This document shows positions 47,732-59,001 of a stretch of 64,000 bases of DNA, piece by piece. Origin of the DNA: Rotaria sp. Silwood1 (taxonomy: Eukaryota > Rotifera > Eurotatoria > Philodinida > Philodinidae). Both the position numbers and the translations under genes were made by a program. A model generated the notes under the pieces. The model had not been told where the DNA came from. It was given only the letters and a program-made list of their open reading frames with translations, and searched no databases. The stretch is taken from assembly GCA_905250075.1 (NCBI GenBank), contig CAJNOP010000547.1:1-64000 (forward strand). Direction: 5' to 3'. How positions within the stretch are numbered: position 1 is the stretch's first letter; each line of letters starts with the position of its first letter.

Positions 47732-50515
47732 CAAAATGAGTTTTATTTTCGAATAATGCTCTTCACTTAAGAAATCAAATTGCTCTAGCACTGTTCTAAT
47801 CCATCCTTAATTATGAATCAATACACCGAATGATTTCCGAACTAGAATGTGTGTAAACACGATGAAGTGATTCGTCCAATTTTCTAAGCACCTATAATTT
47901 ATAGATCACTGAAGTATTCCATATGTTTTTAAACACAATTTGATGTGTTCCCATTTGTCCAACATGATCGATAACGCGTAATTTCAATATCTATCTCTAA
48001 GTCCTTTCAATAAGAAACGATATGATTAAGAAATAAAATGGCAAATAGAAGCTTAAACTCATGGCAACAGTTTCAATGGCTGTATTTTTTTTTTTTTAGG
48101 AGTCAGTATATCTTAGCAGTGACACAGTTGTCAACTTTTGTACCAACAAATTTTTCATGTCAAATGAAAGGCTTTGTTGAAATTCTGTTATTTTCTGGGA
48201 TGTCTAAAGTGGATCGCTATTAAGAGTGGTACTTTAACTGTACTTGACTCCTAGCAAAGTACCTAAAGTGTCACTTACTCAAACTGCTAAGTTACTATTA
48301 AATTCTACGCAATTCTGCTACCAGCAACACAATGGCTTGTGAGTCGCCAAGTTACCAGGGGCTATTAGTTTATCAGTGATTTCATTCCTGATAAATTGTG
48401 ACACACTAAGCAAACAGTAATGAATAAGTTACTCTATTTACTTTGTTCACCAGAAATTCAAATAACTATGCTACCCTTAGTCACTGTTCAGAGTATAGGT
48501 GAACATGGTGGAGAACCACTATCGAAGCAAATCGTGTCGAGCTCCATCCTTATAATACTTCCGAGTTGCGTAGGAGTTCTGTTACGCATTAGATGGCAAA
48601 AAAAAGCAATAAAAAAAAGAACAGAATGGTTTGATTTCGGCAGAAACGATCTCACCTTTTTGCAACATTTTTTTTCTTCCAACTTGCTCTGTTCTTTTAC
48701 ATACAAAGTGGAAAAAAAACCTTTCAAAATATTAGTGTTCTTTCTTTTCTGCGCTACTCCCGAAACTGCGTCAACTTTCACATACAAACATTTTTACATT
48801 TTATCGACGTAATAAAACGACAAATGGCGGAGAGATAGTAAGTTTTTGCAATGATTTTGAAAATATTCTTTGCTTTGCTTCAAAATTTGTAAACTTTTGA
48901 ATGACTTCTCAGAAACCTTTTTATTTTCAACTTAGTTCGATCACGTCTATGGCTTTGCTTGAAGTTAACATCTTAACGTACCGATAAAAAAATGTCACCT
49001 TTGTTTGCTTAATTCCGGAGCCCTCCTTTCAAAGAAACCGTTTTTTTTTCGTTGAAAAGATCATTTTTCACTTTAAAATATCAAAATATAGTCTCAGTGG
49101 ACTACTGTGGAAATTCATAAACATAATATTCATTCTTTACGGCATTTTGAGGTGTTGATGAGTGACCTCTACAGTTTCATAGATAAGACTCAATAAAGTA
49201 ACTGACAGATATATTTGGCCTCTTAAATCTTAGAGTTCATAAGGTCCTATGAGCTGAAAATTGATGGGAACACGTTTCAGGATAAGGGCATGGGTGTGAA
49301 GAGGAAAACATCTAGATCCACAACCACAACGGATACGTATTAGCTGCTTAATAAAGCTAGATTTTTGACGTAATGAATAGAACATAGGCATTCCTTCAGT
49401 TGTAGACAAAATTTTAAGATGAGACTACGACATTTGATTTTTCTCGGAATATCCAGCCACAGATCGAATATATAATGAGACGCCTGTAACTGGAGAAAAA
49501 AGACCCATACATATGACTCATTCGAAGCTTTTAGTAGTCTTACCTTAGTGAAGAATACAACGGTGGCGGTCAACCGTTCATCGAATGGTATGGCATATCA
49601 GTTCATTTTGCCCCTATTATTGTTATAGTGGCGCATAGCTAGTAGCGGTAAATTGCGAGCTCAATTTTTCGGTTAGGAGTGACGTGTATTGTGAAAATAG
49701 CATTATTTTTGCAAACTTTTACTAAAGATTTTTGGGGTCAAGTGGTTCAAACTAATTAGGGACTGCTTGATATCTTTTAGTTTGATTTCTTTTGGGCCAA
49801 CCTTTTAGAGACTTTGATCTCATAGCCTCGTACATCTTCGATCAAACTATTTGTAAAAGCACTATTTTCACAAAATAGACTGTGTTTGATCACAAAAATA
49901 ACGTTTGCAAAGTTTTCTTTCTTGTCACGATCGATCACTGTAGCAGCACGTCAATACAGCGGGTTCCGCGAAGTTGTGCGCTAACGCAGCTAGGCATGCC
50001 ATGGTGTTACAAAAAATGGAGCCAATGAGAACATAAAAAAAACCTACAGTAATGTCCCATGTATTAGTATCGTTGGCTTCTCTTAGCACAAAGGCGTGTG
50101 AATAATGGAAAAAACCGGCCATCGCTGTCGGTTTCGCACGTGTTTAGTGGCTAAATCAACCTGAATGGTGAGGCTTGAAAGTGCATCTCCGCAGTTTTAA
50201 CAGTTTTTTTTTTCATTTTTCGATATATTGACGCTAGAAAATACTATCGATATGAATAGAACAGTCTTCATTCTAGCCTCCATGTGATTATTTTCTTAAA
50301 GGTCAAACCCAGCGTTGCGTACCCAGAAACTCTTCAGTTTTAAAAAGTAGTTGATCAATAGTGGAACGGAGAGTATTGATTGCCAGTGCTAGTTTTAATT
50401 TTCAATATATGTCCATATGATTCCTTTGAAAAGTCAAGCTACTATTCATCCTTTTTATAAGAAACGTAGATTCATTATGTTGAAAGACTTTGAAATTTTC
50501 AAAAATTCTATTTTA
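47732..50515. other. No supported gene; one G-rich foldback
   Basis: A G-rich foldback lies at 49284-49330 (GGGCATGGGTGTGAAGAGG, AAAACATC, TAGATCCACAACCACAAC). A 130-codon frame at 48420-48812 has no motif. Between about 49560 and 50010 weak complementarity (GTGAAAATAGCATTATTTTTGCAAAC against its diverged reverse complement near 49900) suggests an old foldback element. Confidence 0.4.
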
Positions 50516-50516
50516 T

Positions 50517-50757
50517 AGTAATAGGCGAAATTCTAATATTGATACACGATCTGGTAATTCAAATAATATTCAATCATTGAAGCCATGTAGAGATGGTGCA
50601 GACTGTTCTCTACATCATGATGGAGATATACAGCATAATGAATATTATTCACATCCTTGCCGATGGTTAGATCTATGCCGTAATATAAATGAAAATGAAC
50701 ATTTACGTCATTATACACATTCAATAGATGGTATTAAGGAATGTAGACGTGGAACTG
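50517..50757 (+). CDS. Exon with PBZ-like Cys/His finger modules, cut by assembly gap
   Basis: After a T-rich acceptor (TTTTATAG) the frame NRRNSNIDTRSGN leads into three Cys/His modules: KPCRDGADCSLHHDGD...HPCRW, CRWLDLCRNINENEHLRHYTH, and ECRRGT cut by the gap. The spacing C-x5-C-x(7-14)-H-x(4-5)-H is like PBZ (poly(ADP-ribose)-binding) or CCCH fingers. Upstream exons are not identified. The region just after the gap duplicates sequence found in the next entry, so these could be neighbouring paralogues or one gene mis-joined at the gap. Confidence 0.5.
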
Positions 50758-50767
50758 NNNNNNNNNN
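50758..50767. other. Assembly gap (10 N)
   Basis: A run of ten N characters inside a finger-coding exon. The true distance is unknown. Confidence 1.
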
Positions 50768-50925
50768 ATCAAACAACAATAAGAAATATGCGTGAAGATC
50801 CTGTTACTGTTTCACCATGTACGTATAGAATCATGACAAATCGGTCAGGTTTTAGGTGGAGTGGAAGGAAACTTGATACTGTAGACGATCTAGAGTACCT
50901 TTTATCAAATCGACCGATGAGTTAA
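50768..50925 (+). pseudogene. Partial duplicate of the PBZ/amidotransferase-like exon
   Basis: The first 45 bases after the gap (ATCAAACAACAATAAGAAAT, encoding QTTIRNMREDPV) closely match 51437 onward (QTTIKNMREDAV). The sequence then diverges and stops at 50925. It is either a truncated second copy or a badly assembled haplotype. Confidence 0.55.
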
Positions 50926-51181
50926 AAATGCTAATTTAAAATTAATTTTTGGAAGTAGAGTACGTAAAAATTAAATCTAAAAAAGCTAGGATCAAGTTTA
51001 TACTGTATATGAGCGAAATATCATCAGGATTTGCGAATGAACCAGCCAACCCATATCAATCATGAGATGATAGACTTGGAAATAATTTCGAGTTGCAATT
51101 GCTTATCTGTAAATAGAATTCAATTTTGTATCGAATATCTCAATTCTTCTTTGTGTATTTGTTTTTCTATGTTTTATCTAG

Positions 51182-52245
51182 TTTCAAATAGGAAACAAGA
51201 ATGTAAATATGGTACCAGTTGCCGTGAACAATCCGATCCAAGACATTGCGACCATTTTCACCATCCTACAAGAACATCATTATTTGTTCCATCGGCTACG
51301 GCTAGTAGTCACTTATCAAATATGAACTCAGATACTACACGTTCATCGCGTATTCATACAAATCATGGTGATAATGGCATGCAAAAAGCTTATAGTATTG
51401 GTGGTGCGATAGCTTTAGAAAGATTGAGCCAACAGGATCAAACAACAATAAAAAATATGCGTGAGGATGCTGTTATTGTCGTACCAGGCACCTATGACCA
51501 TATTGATCAAGTATTGACGAAACTTAATTTAAAATTTACCACTGTTCAACAGTATGAATTAATGAATTATCCATTGAAAACTTATCAAACAGTATATATT
51601 AATTGTGCCTCCAACTTTCCTAGAGAAGCTGCTTATCGTTTACGAGAATTCGTTGAAAAGGGTCTTCATATAATAACAACCGATTGGGCATTAAGAAACG
51701 TTTTACAAGTAGCGTTTTCTGATTTCGTTAAACATAATGGACAATCTACACGCGATGAAGTTGTTGGTATTGAAGTAGTAGATCCTAATCATGCATTTGT
51801 TAACGGTTTCGTATTAGCAGCTACACATGCTGAACCACAATGGTGGCTTGAAACTGGATCACATCCGATTGAAATTGTTGATAAAAAACGAGTTAAAGTT
51901 CTTATTCGTTCACAGGCTTTATATGACAAATATCAATCTGATGCTGTTATTGTTACATTTGATTGTGGACAAGGTAATGTTACACATATGATTTCACATT
52001 TTTATTTACAACGTTCCGACACACCTAATGCTCGTCATAAGATGTCTGCTCAACAATATGCACAAGACATTAAAGCATCAGATAATATTACCAAACTAAT
52101 TAGTAAAGATGGTCAAAATTTGAACTATGCTCAGATTCAATCATCAGCAACTTCAGCTCAATTTATTTATAATCTAGTTTCGAATCGTCTTAACTCTACA
52201 AATCAATCGACTTCATCAACACATAGTCGAAAAAATTTTCAATAA
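51182..52245 (+). CDS. PBZ-like finger plus class I amidotransferase-like domain protein (3' exon)
   Basis: The exon follows a TTTATCTAG acceptor. It opens SNRKQECKYGTSCREQSDP and contains CKYGTSC...HCDHFHH, which fits the PBZ finger consensus CxYGxxCxR...H...H. A linker is followed by about 200 residues starting REDAVIVVPGTYDHI, with VYINCASNFPREAAYRLREF, GLHIITTDWAL and a VTHMISHFYLQ end. This alternating layout is like ThuA/class I glutamine-amidotransferase-fold domains, in which YxNC is the nucleophile-elbow position. The stop is TAA at 52243. The open frame upstream of 51182 (from 51031) continues through intron-like sequence, so I do not use its ATG, and the 5' exon is unresolved. PBZ fingers bind poly(ADP-ribose) at DNA damage sites. 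The role here is inference. Confidence 0.6.
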
Positions 52246-54050
52246 TGTGTTTTTAAACATTTAATAATCATCGTAATTCAATTAAAAATTATTGTATTCA
52301 AAATATTAGCACTAAACAAAGAATTATTAATAAACTATCAAAAGAAAACTTTCATTCTCAGAATCGAGCGAATATATTTTTTGTGAATTTCATTTATTCA
52401 TTTAAATAATTGTGTGTTTTTTAAATACGCCTTCATGCATATTTTGATCAAGAAATTAATAAAAACTTTCGCAACTAAAAAGTATTTTTTTTTTCATCTG
52501 TAATAGTTCACTATCTACTACGCAATATTCAGAAGAAATCACAAGACTTTAAAATCATCGATGACTGGTAACAGTTTTATTTTCAAGATAGGCTTCACCG
52601 AACTACCTTCCAAGCTATCTATAACTAGACTTTCTGTTTTCGACCCTTCGCGTACACTTTCGAAGCTTCTGCAGTGTACCTGGAAATTCGAAAATATCTG
52701 AATCTCAGATTGTTGTAGACTTGAGATACATGTTATGCAAGATGCATTGTTTTAATCAGACGCTGAGAATTAAGCATTTTCCTGGATTTTGTGTGTGAGT
52801 CCTCTCTTCACACGTATAAGCTCACTCCACATCCACATCCTACACAAACAGGGATAATCAAGATTTTCTGCCTGAAATGTTGTCGAAAGATCGATTACAC
52901 AGTTCTTAGAACATTCTTCAATTGTTAGCGAAAACAAACAAGCTTTAGTTGAAATCATAGACTTAGAAAAATCTCCAGCTTTTATTGTTTAGGCTTTGAA
53001 ATATGAATATTATGTTTCAACTTATTATTTGGACAGGGTGTGATGTGTGCGTGAGAATAACTTTGACATTCACACTCTTAAGGTGTTCTACTTCTTTTCT
53101 AGAAACTCTTAGCAACGGGAAAAAGGTGCTAAACGACATTTGCAGCAAAATTTAGATTGTTCTAGAAAATTTTTCTACATGTCAGTCCCAAAGGAGCTGC
53201 GCTGATAAGTTTTCAAAAATGTACATCAGCATTTAAGTACATCAGGTCATCATACTGTGTGTAAGTTTTGGTGTTTGTCTATTGATTCTCATATTTTACT
53301 TGTTACAACTTTTGGGAGAGATGCGTCAATAACGAATCATGTAACTAACAGACAATCAATGATTGAACTCATACCATTATTGATGAGAACTTTTATCTTT
53401 TATATAGGTTTTCTTAACCATGGTACTGTCGATGGTGTCGATGTACACATCATTTCTTTGTCTTTATTAAAGACATATCCTGCCAAAAATATACGTCTAT
53501 CTCTATTGAATAATTCTATTATGAAACGATTAAAATTAGTGAAAACGTTGATTTTTCAGCTTCAGCAGTTGATGTCAGTATTTGCTTGCGCGTTCCTCCA
53601 TTCTTCTTTATTGTCCAAATTTTTATACGATGCAAATGCTTTATCTCAGTTGGAGAATGTTCATATTTTTATGATAGATTTTCTATAGAACAGTGTGTGA
53701 AAAATGAAGTAAACGAACTCGTTTCTATCACATATTACAAAAAAACAAGAGATATGTCACATCACGTTTAATGAACAGGGTGTGACTGATTTCGGCAACA
53801 ATAATAATGAAGTAGACATCTAACTAACATCTTGTTCTTTACAACCCGTCAGAAAGTATCGGTAAAATCTTGTCTTCTGGATGCATATGAACTGTCAGTT
53901 TTTTTTTTCGATGACGCAAAACGATAGTGTCCAATAAATTTAGATGCTTCAGTTGTTCTTTTTAGTTCAGTCTTGTAATATGTCAGTCTATATTAAACAC
54001 AATATTTTCTGAATGTTCGAGCAATATATAGTCATTGACTTGGCGTACAT
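52246..54050. other. No supported gene; two G-rich foldbacks
   Basis: G-rich family members lie at 52787-52853 (GTGTGTGAGTCCTCTCTTCAC...CACTCCACATCCACATCC), 53036-53085 (AGGGTGTGATGTGTGCGTGAG...CATTCACACTC) and a half at 53774. A 143-codon plus frame at 53257-53688 begins at GTG and has no recognisable motif. I leave it uncalled. Confidence 0.4.
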
Positions 54051-54101
54051 TTGATTTTAACTCATTCAAAAAAGAAAAATCCACCAGGTTTTCTTTCTCT
54101 G

Positions 54102-55088
54102 ATGTTATCGATGGATGCGTCTAATGATGCGATAATGGTTATTTCTAAATATCTCTATATCTATCTCGGGCTTTTCTTCGGCTCTTTCGGATCAATTGGT
54201 AATCTACTAACAATCTCAACATTTGTGTGCCTCAAAAAATATCGTTCTCTTTCAAGCTCTACATTTCTGGCCGGATCAGCATTTGGTGAACAGTTAGTGC
54301 TACTTTCATCTGCCTTTCCAGATTCACTTACTAATATGTTAGGCTACGATTTTTATGGTACATCTATAAATATATGTAAATCAACATCATTTTTATATTT
54401 TGCTGGTGGTGTAATAGCTCTTACTTGTATGTATTTGGCAGCGATTGATCGCTATTTGCAAACATGCCGATCAACTGCTCGACGAGAATGGATGACATTA
54501 TATACAGCTCGATTACTAGTTTTTTCGGCTATTTTAATATCTTCTGGCATCAGTGTTCCTTTCGCTATCTACAGAAATGTTACAGCTAATTCTCTAATGT
54601 GTGAGTATGTCAATGCTATCTTTAAACGCATGGCATCTCTTATGTACGTAATCGTTGGTGTTCCGATGCCGATTATACTTTTGAGTGTTTTTGGTTGTCT
54701 TACCTGGCAGAATTTGAAAACATCAGGTCATCATCAACGTACACGTTTAGCTACAAGTCAATTCAATCACCAAGTAATTCGAATGATATTGATTCAAACA
54801 AGTACGGTGGTGTTTTCAGTATTACCAGCATCACTATTGCAAGCATATTTTTTGATCACAGGCAGGGGAAGTCAAGGAGTAACAGCTGTGGATAGATTTC
54901 TTCTTTGTATTACACAGCTTTTGCTCTATGTACATTCATGTGCTTTGTTCTATGTCTATCTACTTGTATCACCAACTTTTCGACGTCGCGTAAAAATCAT
55001 GCTGCGTTTTAAACGATGTCGTTCGACACGTGTAGTTGCTTTTACAGAACAAAATAATGCAACTAGAATGCCAACAATCATATCATGA
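54102..55088 (+). CDS. Rhodopsin-like (class A) G-protein-coupled receptor
   Basis: An intronless receptor of about 328 residues. ATGs at 54102 and 54111 are both plausible, and I take the first in-frame one. Seven hydrophobic helices are visible. TM1 has GSFGSIGNLLT with the conserved GN. TM3 ends LAAIDRYLQTC (DRY-type motif) and its start has Cys (NICKST) for the disulfide to MCEYVN in loop 2. TM5 has VGVPMPIILL, and TM6 contains VLPASLL with the usual proline. TM7 runs HSCALFYVYLLVSPTFRRR, where NPxxY is replaced. The tail is short and basic. It resembles the large bdelloid set of FMRFamide-receptor-like orphans (recollection). Its ligand is unknown. A TATATA stretch lies about 75 bp upstream. 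Confidence 0.75.
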   Translation: MLSMDASNDAIMVISKYLYIYLGLFFGSFGSIGNLLTISTFVCLKKYRSLSSSTFLAGSAFGEQLVLLSSAFPDSLTNMLGYDFYGTSINICKSTSFLYFAGGVIALTCMYLAAIDRYLQTCRSTARREWMTLYTARLLVFSAILISSGISVPFAIYRNVTANSLMCEYVNAIFKRMASLMYVIVGVPMPIILLSVFGCLTWQNLKTSGHHQRTRLATSQFNHQVIRMILIQTSTVVFSVLPASLLQAYFLITGRGSQGVTAVDRFLLCITQLLLYVHSCALFYVYLLVSPTFRRRVKIMLRFKRCRSTRVVAFTEQNNATRMPTIIS

Positions 55089-56450
55089 TCGATCGCTACG
55101 ATTATAATGCCGAATATGTACGTCTCATTGTTCTTATCACTTGTACTAACCGGACTCACCTTATTCATTTAATTCTGTTCAATTACAAATATTTTTGATT
55201 ATATAAGTTAAGAAGTTGGTTTAAAATTGTCAATTTCTCGAATTTCAAATTTAAACATGGCGTTCTCGCTCTAATGGAATGATTCTAAGGCTTCGACGAT
55301 CTCTCATTTTGTGACAAAAATGTCTCCTATTGTGTAACACTATAGAAGAAGCAGTCCCATGTCTATTGTAATTTTCATAACCAAAAATCTGAGCTAGACA
55401 AGCTATTTTAGGTACATCCAAAAAATACAATTTTTTATAAAAATATGTTGTCTTGGGTCTGACATGCGGAATGAGAATATTTTACTTCAGTTTCGGATAC
55501 AGTACAATTGAATGCATGTGTGTATGTGTATACACATAAACTATTAATAGTAAGAAAAAATAAAGAAATTTATAATAAAACGCTAAAAAGCCGTCTGTTG
55601 TTTTATTTTTAGTTAGCACTGTATTCATGAAGTTTATTTTTACTATCTCCGATCACAATTTATCATCATTATTTTTTAGTCATGCTATTCATTCGAATCC
55701 GTGATTTAATACAAATGATAAGCAAGATACTGGAGGTTCGTTCAAATGAGACACTAATCATAAAATGCTCTTCTCATCACACTCTGTGTTTTCTTCAAGC
55801 AGACACAAGAGAACTAGAAAGTTGTCTCGAAAACTAGGACCGAAAATTTCGATGATATTTGCCATTTTTAATTTTCTCTTTCAGAATGAAATGATAAAAA
55901 GTAACTGTGACATTCATACATCGGATAGTAATGTTACTAACTTAGCTGCTTCTAAGAAAGTGGTGTATGAAAGGACACTTGTAAAGTATGGACAACTATA
56001 CTGCTTGGAACTACCATTATAGGAGTCACATCTCATCAATATCATATCCTCAAAACAGCAATAAACATTGCATTGTACACTGTGAAAGCTGCACCGCCAT
56101 ACACACATGTTTTCTTAAGGTATCCTGGTATTTTCTTCAGCATTTTGAGAATGTGAATATCCGGAAAATAGGATGAACCTTACATCAACACCTACACCTA
56201 CACCCATATCGTTCACTTATACGTGAAGATAGAATAGCAAAGAGCACGAACATAATCGGTTCACTTTCTCGGTTTCAGAAATAAATATAGTAGCATTATA
56301 TAGAATTAAGATCAACAATCAAACAAATAAAAAAATCAGCTTTGCTGATCGAATTGAAGTTTGTCTTTGACTTTGTTACATGGTTAGATTAATCTGATTG
56401 ATCGTTCTTGCGAAACTACTCTATAAAAAATTGACTTGATACAAAGTGAA
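55089..56450. other. No gene; solo C-rich half repeat
   Basis: AT-rich spacer. A solo C-rich half (ACATCAACACCTACACCTACACCC) lies at about 56182-56205. No supported reading frame. Confidence 0.4.
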
Positions 56451-56463
56451 CGTGAAAATAGTC

Positions 56464-56644
56464 GAAGATAGTCTCGTTTAAAAAACTCAAACCAACAAAC
56501 ACTTCAACAATAAGAGAACGAGTAACAGCTGTAGTTGAAAATAATCATCGTTGTACGATGATCAGTCGATATATTCTTTTAGGTGGTATTAGCTACGGAT
56601 ATGTTAGTCATTATGTATTGGAAAACCGTGAAGAACGTGAATAG
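56464..56644 (+). pseudogene. Short coding fragment, family unknown
   Basis: The frame RERVTAVVENNHRCTMISRY continues into a hydrophobic ILLGGISYGYVSHYV and ends ENREERE at TAG 56642-56644. There is no start codon, and a stop lies just upstream. It could be the last exon of a lost or short membrane-associated gene. Not assigned. Confidence 0.25.
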
Positions 56645-57048
56645 TTAAATGAAATCAATCAATAACACACATCAATATTCATGAGCTCATAGAGAAGAAA
56701 ACCAAAATCAAACACTTGTTGATAGACTTAGCTCGCAATCAAAACCTTCATAGTAGTAAATAAGCTTTCAATATCAAACTTCCCTGGTATATATGATATT
56801 TATTTTCTCTTTTTCTTTTGCTAGTTTACTGGCTCATTCGAGATCCTCATTATTTTCCAACATTTATGGTTGTTTTTCTTCTCTCTAGATGGATAAACAG
56901 AAATAGATAATGATCACTAAATATTTTTTTTATTTTAACAACAATATTATCTGTTGAATCAGTTAGTTTGATTGTTCAGCTAAATACAAGGTGAATGACA
57001 AACAAGTTCTAAACGATTTTGTGTAAGTCATTCAAAAATTCCATTATT

Positions 57049-59001
57049 TTAATTATGTAATTCAGTGGAGTTCTCGGATACTGTAGCTTTATGCGGTTCT
57101 TCTCTGATCGGCACGAATGTTGAAGCATTTGCCATGATAAAAACGTTGTCATTTTGTTTTACAAATCCACCAGTAGGAGATTTATTCGATGGGGATCGAG
57201 TGCTCATAGCTGACGATGGTCGATACTTGTTTGAGCTTTGATTTTGATAAAGAGAACCTTGACATGATTGTCCGAGTTCATCTAATTTCTGCTTCCAGTT
57301 TTTTGTATATTGACGATCGAGTTTTTTCATATCACGACGTCGCTTATACGGCACACATATGAGCCAGATGATCAGACCGACATGGAAGAAAACATATCCG
57401 GACATGAGAACGAAGAAGACGTATCGATCAATTTGAACATAAATATTATCCGGAGGGAGAGAATTTGCCAACGATGACAATTTCAGATAAGTCACTGCGG
57501 CAATGATTGCGTGCCAAACACATAGAAGAACGAGTATAAAAATTGATATAATTCCATATTTGTCCAGGGTTGTCAAATAGGAAACTGTTGGCTACAAAGA
57601 ACAAGAAAGTAATCGATTGTTTTTTTAGTTTGTTTTTATATTGATGTTACTGACTAGAGATCGATTCACTACCCAACGAAAAGTAATCGAAGTAAGAAGA
57701 AGTGTCGAAGTGATTTGGAGACGATTTTGAGGCAAACTAAAGCAATTGTACGTAATAGAATTAAGAAAATCCAAAAGAGAAAATGTCTTACTTTGGTGGA
57801 ATAGCAAAAATGCAAAAAGCGCAGAGAGTAATAAGAAAAATCAGGCAAAATCCATTCCAATAGTAGTAACCAGGTTGACGAGCTAGAATATAGCAAAAGT
57901 TTTATGCTTTTGTCAATAGGAAAAGAAAAATAAACCTGCGCGACAAGTAACAGCAAGAACTGGATGGGTTTTGGGTTCGATGCCTGTTTCATGTTCGAAC
58001 GAATATTCTTCATTTGTTTCGCGCGTTTCTGTAGTCACATGTTCATACAGTGACCATTCTTGTTGATCAAAGAATGCTTCACGATTGATAATCGAAAAGC
58101 GATCTTCATCTTGGACAAGCAGAACCGTATTCATATGATGATCACTAGTGATTGAAACTGTAAGATCTTGTACATCGACTGGAAACTTTAGAACAAAGTA
58201 AAAAACTCATTGTTGATTATTGTATATGCTTTTGTTCCGACCTACATGATTCAATTCGAGTTTTTCCCAAAATGCACCTCGTGCTCGACGGTGTTCGCAA
58301 ATCTCTAATTTGACCAAAGGTGCCGGAATTATTTCATCTAATTTAGGTGCAACTTTCGTCATGGTGAACCATTTTTCTGGTTCGCCTATTTTGAATGAAA
58401 AGCTACATGAATATATCATCCATAAGAATCAGTCATACCAATATGTGCAATAGCATTTTCAATCGATAATTCGGGTGTCCAATGGGTAATTGGAGAAAAA
58501 TCGTTCAAACGAATAGTTGCCAATTCATTTATTAATTGTGTACGTTGCTGAGCAGTTAGATCAAGTGTATCCAAATCAATACGATCTATCCATCGGGCTT
58601 CAAAATAGATATCCGCTTGATATTTTTCATTGAGTGTATCGATTTCACCTATGAACAATCAATAAATATTAGGCAAGCAAAAACAGTTTTCTGAATATGG
58701 TTTTACCGATACGAATGAAGATGAGACGAATGCGAACAATATGTCCATTGATATTATCTTCAATCGAATGCAATACGGAACTATTGAGAGCAACTGATGA
58801 ACTTTTTCTTCGAGGGTAAACTAGATAAGGGTTCGGAGACACTACACTTGCTTTTTGGATATCATCAATGGACATAAGACGTCCTCTAGTATTCAAAAAT
58901 ATGTTCGTTGATGGTGGATGTTGTACTTGTCTCTTCACGTCAGTCGAGTTATTATTTTTATCTGTTTCTTTGACATTCGTTTGATTTATTGCTAAGGACA
59001 T
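57049..59001 (-). CDS. Pentameric ligand-gated ion channel subunit, Cys-loop family without the Cys-loop
   Basis: Seven exons with consistent phases: 59001-58707, 58648-58439, 58385-58246, 58185-57936, 57882-57792, 57736-57655 and 57591-57049, about 536 residues. The extracellular domain shows WTPELSIENA, GAFWEKLELNHFPVDVQDLTVSI (the FPFDxQ landmark) and the later VTCRAARQPGYYYWN pre-M1 segment. M1 is GFCLIFLITLCAFCIFAIPP. M2 is NRLQITSTLLLTSITFRWVV, unusually rich in Thr and Ser. M3 is IISIFILVLLCVWHAIIAAV, and M4 is YVFFVLMSGYVFFHVGLIIW with a Lys/Arg patch after it. The two cysteines of the canonical Cys-loop are missing, as in prokaryotic and some rotifer-type members. No signal peptide is seen, so a first exon may be missing. 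Confidence 0.8.

Noticed and set aside
48420..48812. 130-codon open frame, and its antisense frame
   Set aside because: Both strands are open by chance, with no conserved features.
49560..50010. Possible foldback with arms around 49690 and 49900
   Set aside because: Complementarity is short and scattered, not enough to set boundaries.
51031..51181. Use of ATG 51031 as start of the PBZ/amidotransferase gene
   Set aside because: The stretch before 51182 ends in a typical T-rich CTAG acceptor and reads as intron, so the open frame through it is likely chance.
53257..53688. 143-codon open frame
   Set aside because: It starts with GTG, has no motif, no splice support and the composition of AT-rich non-coding DNA.
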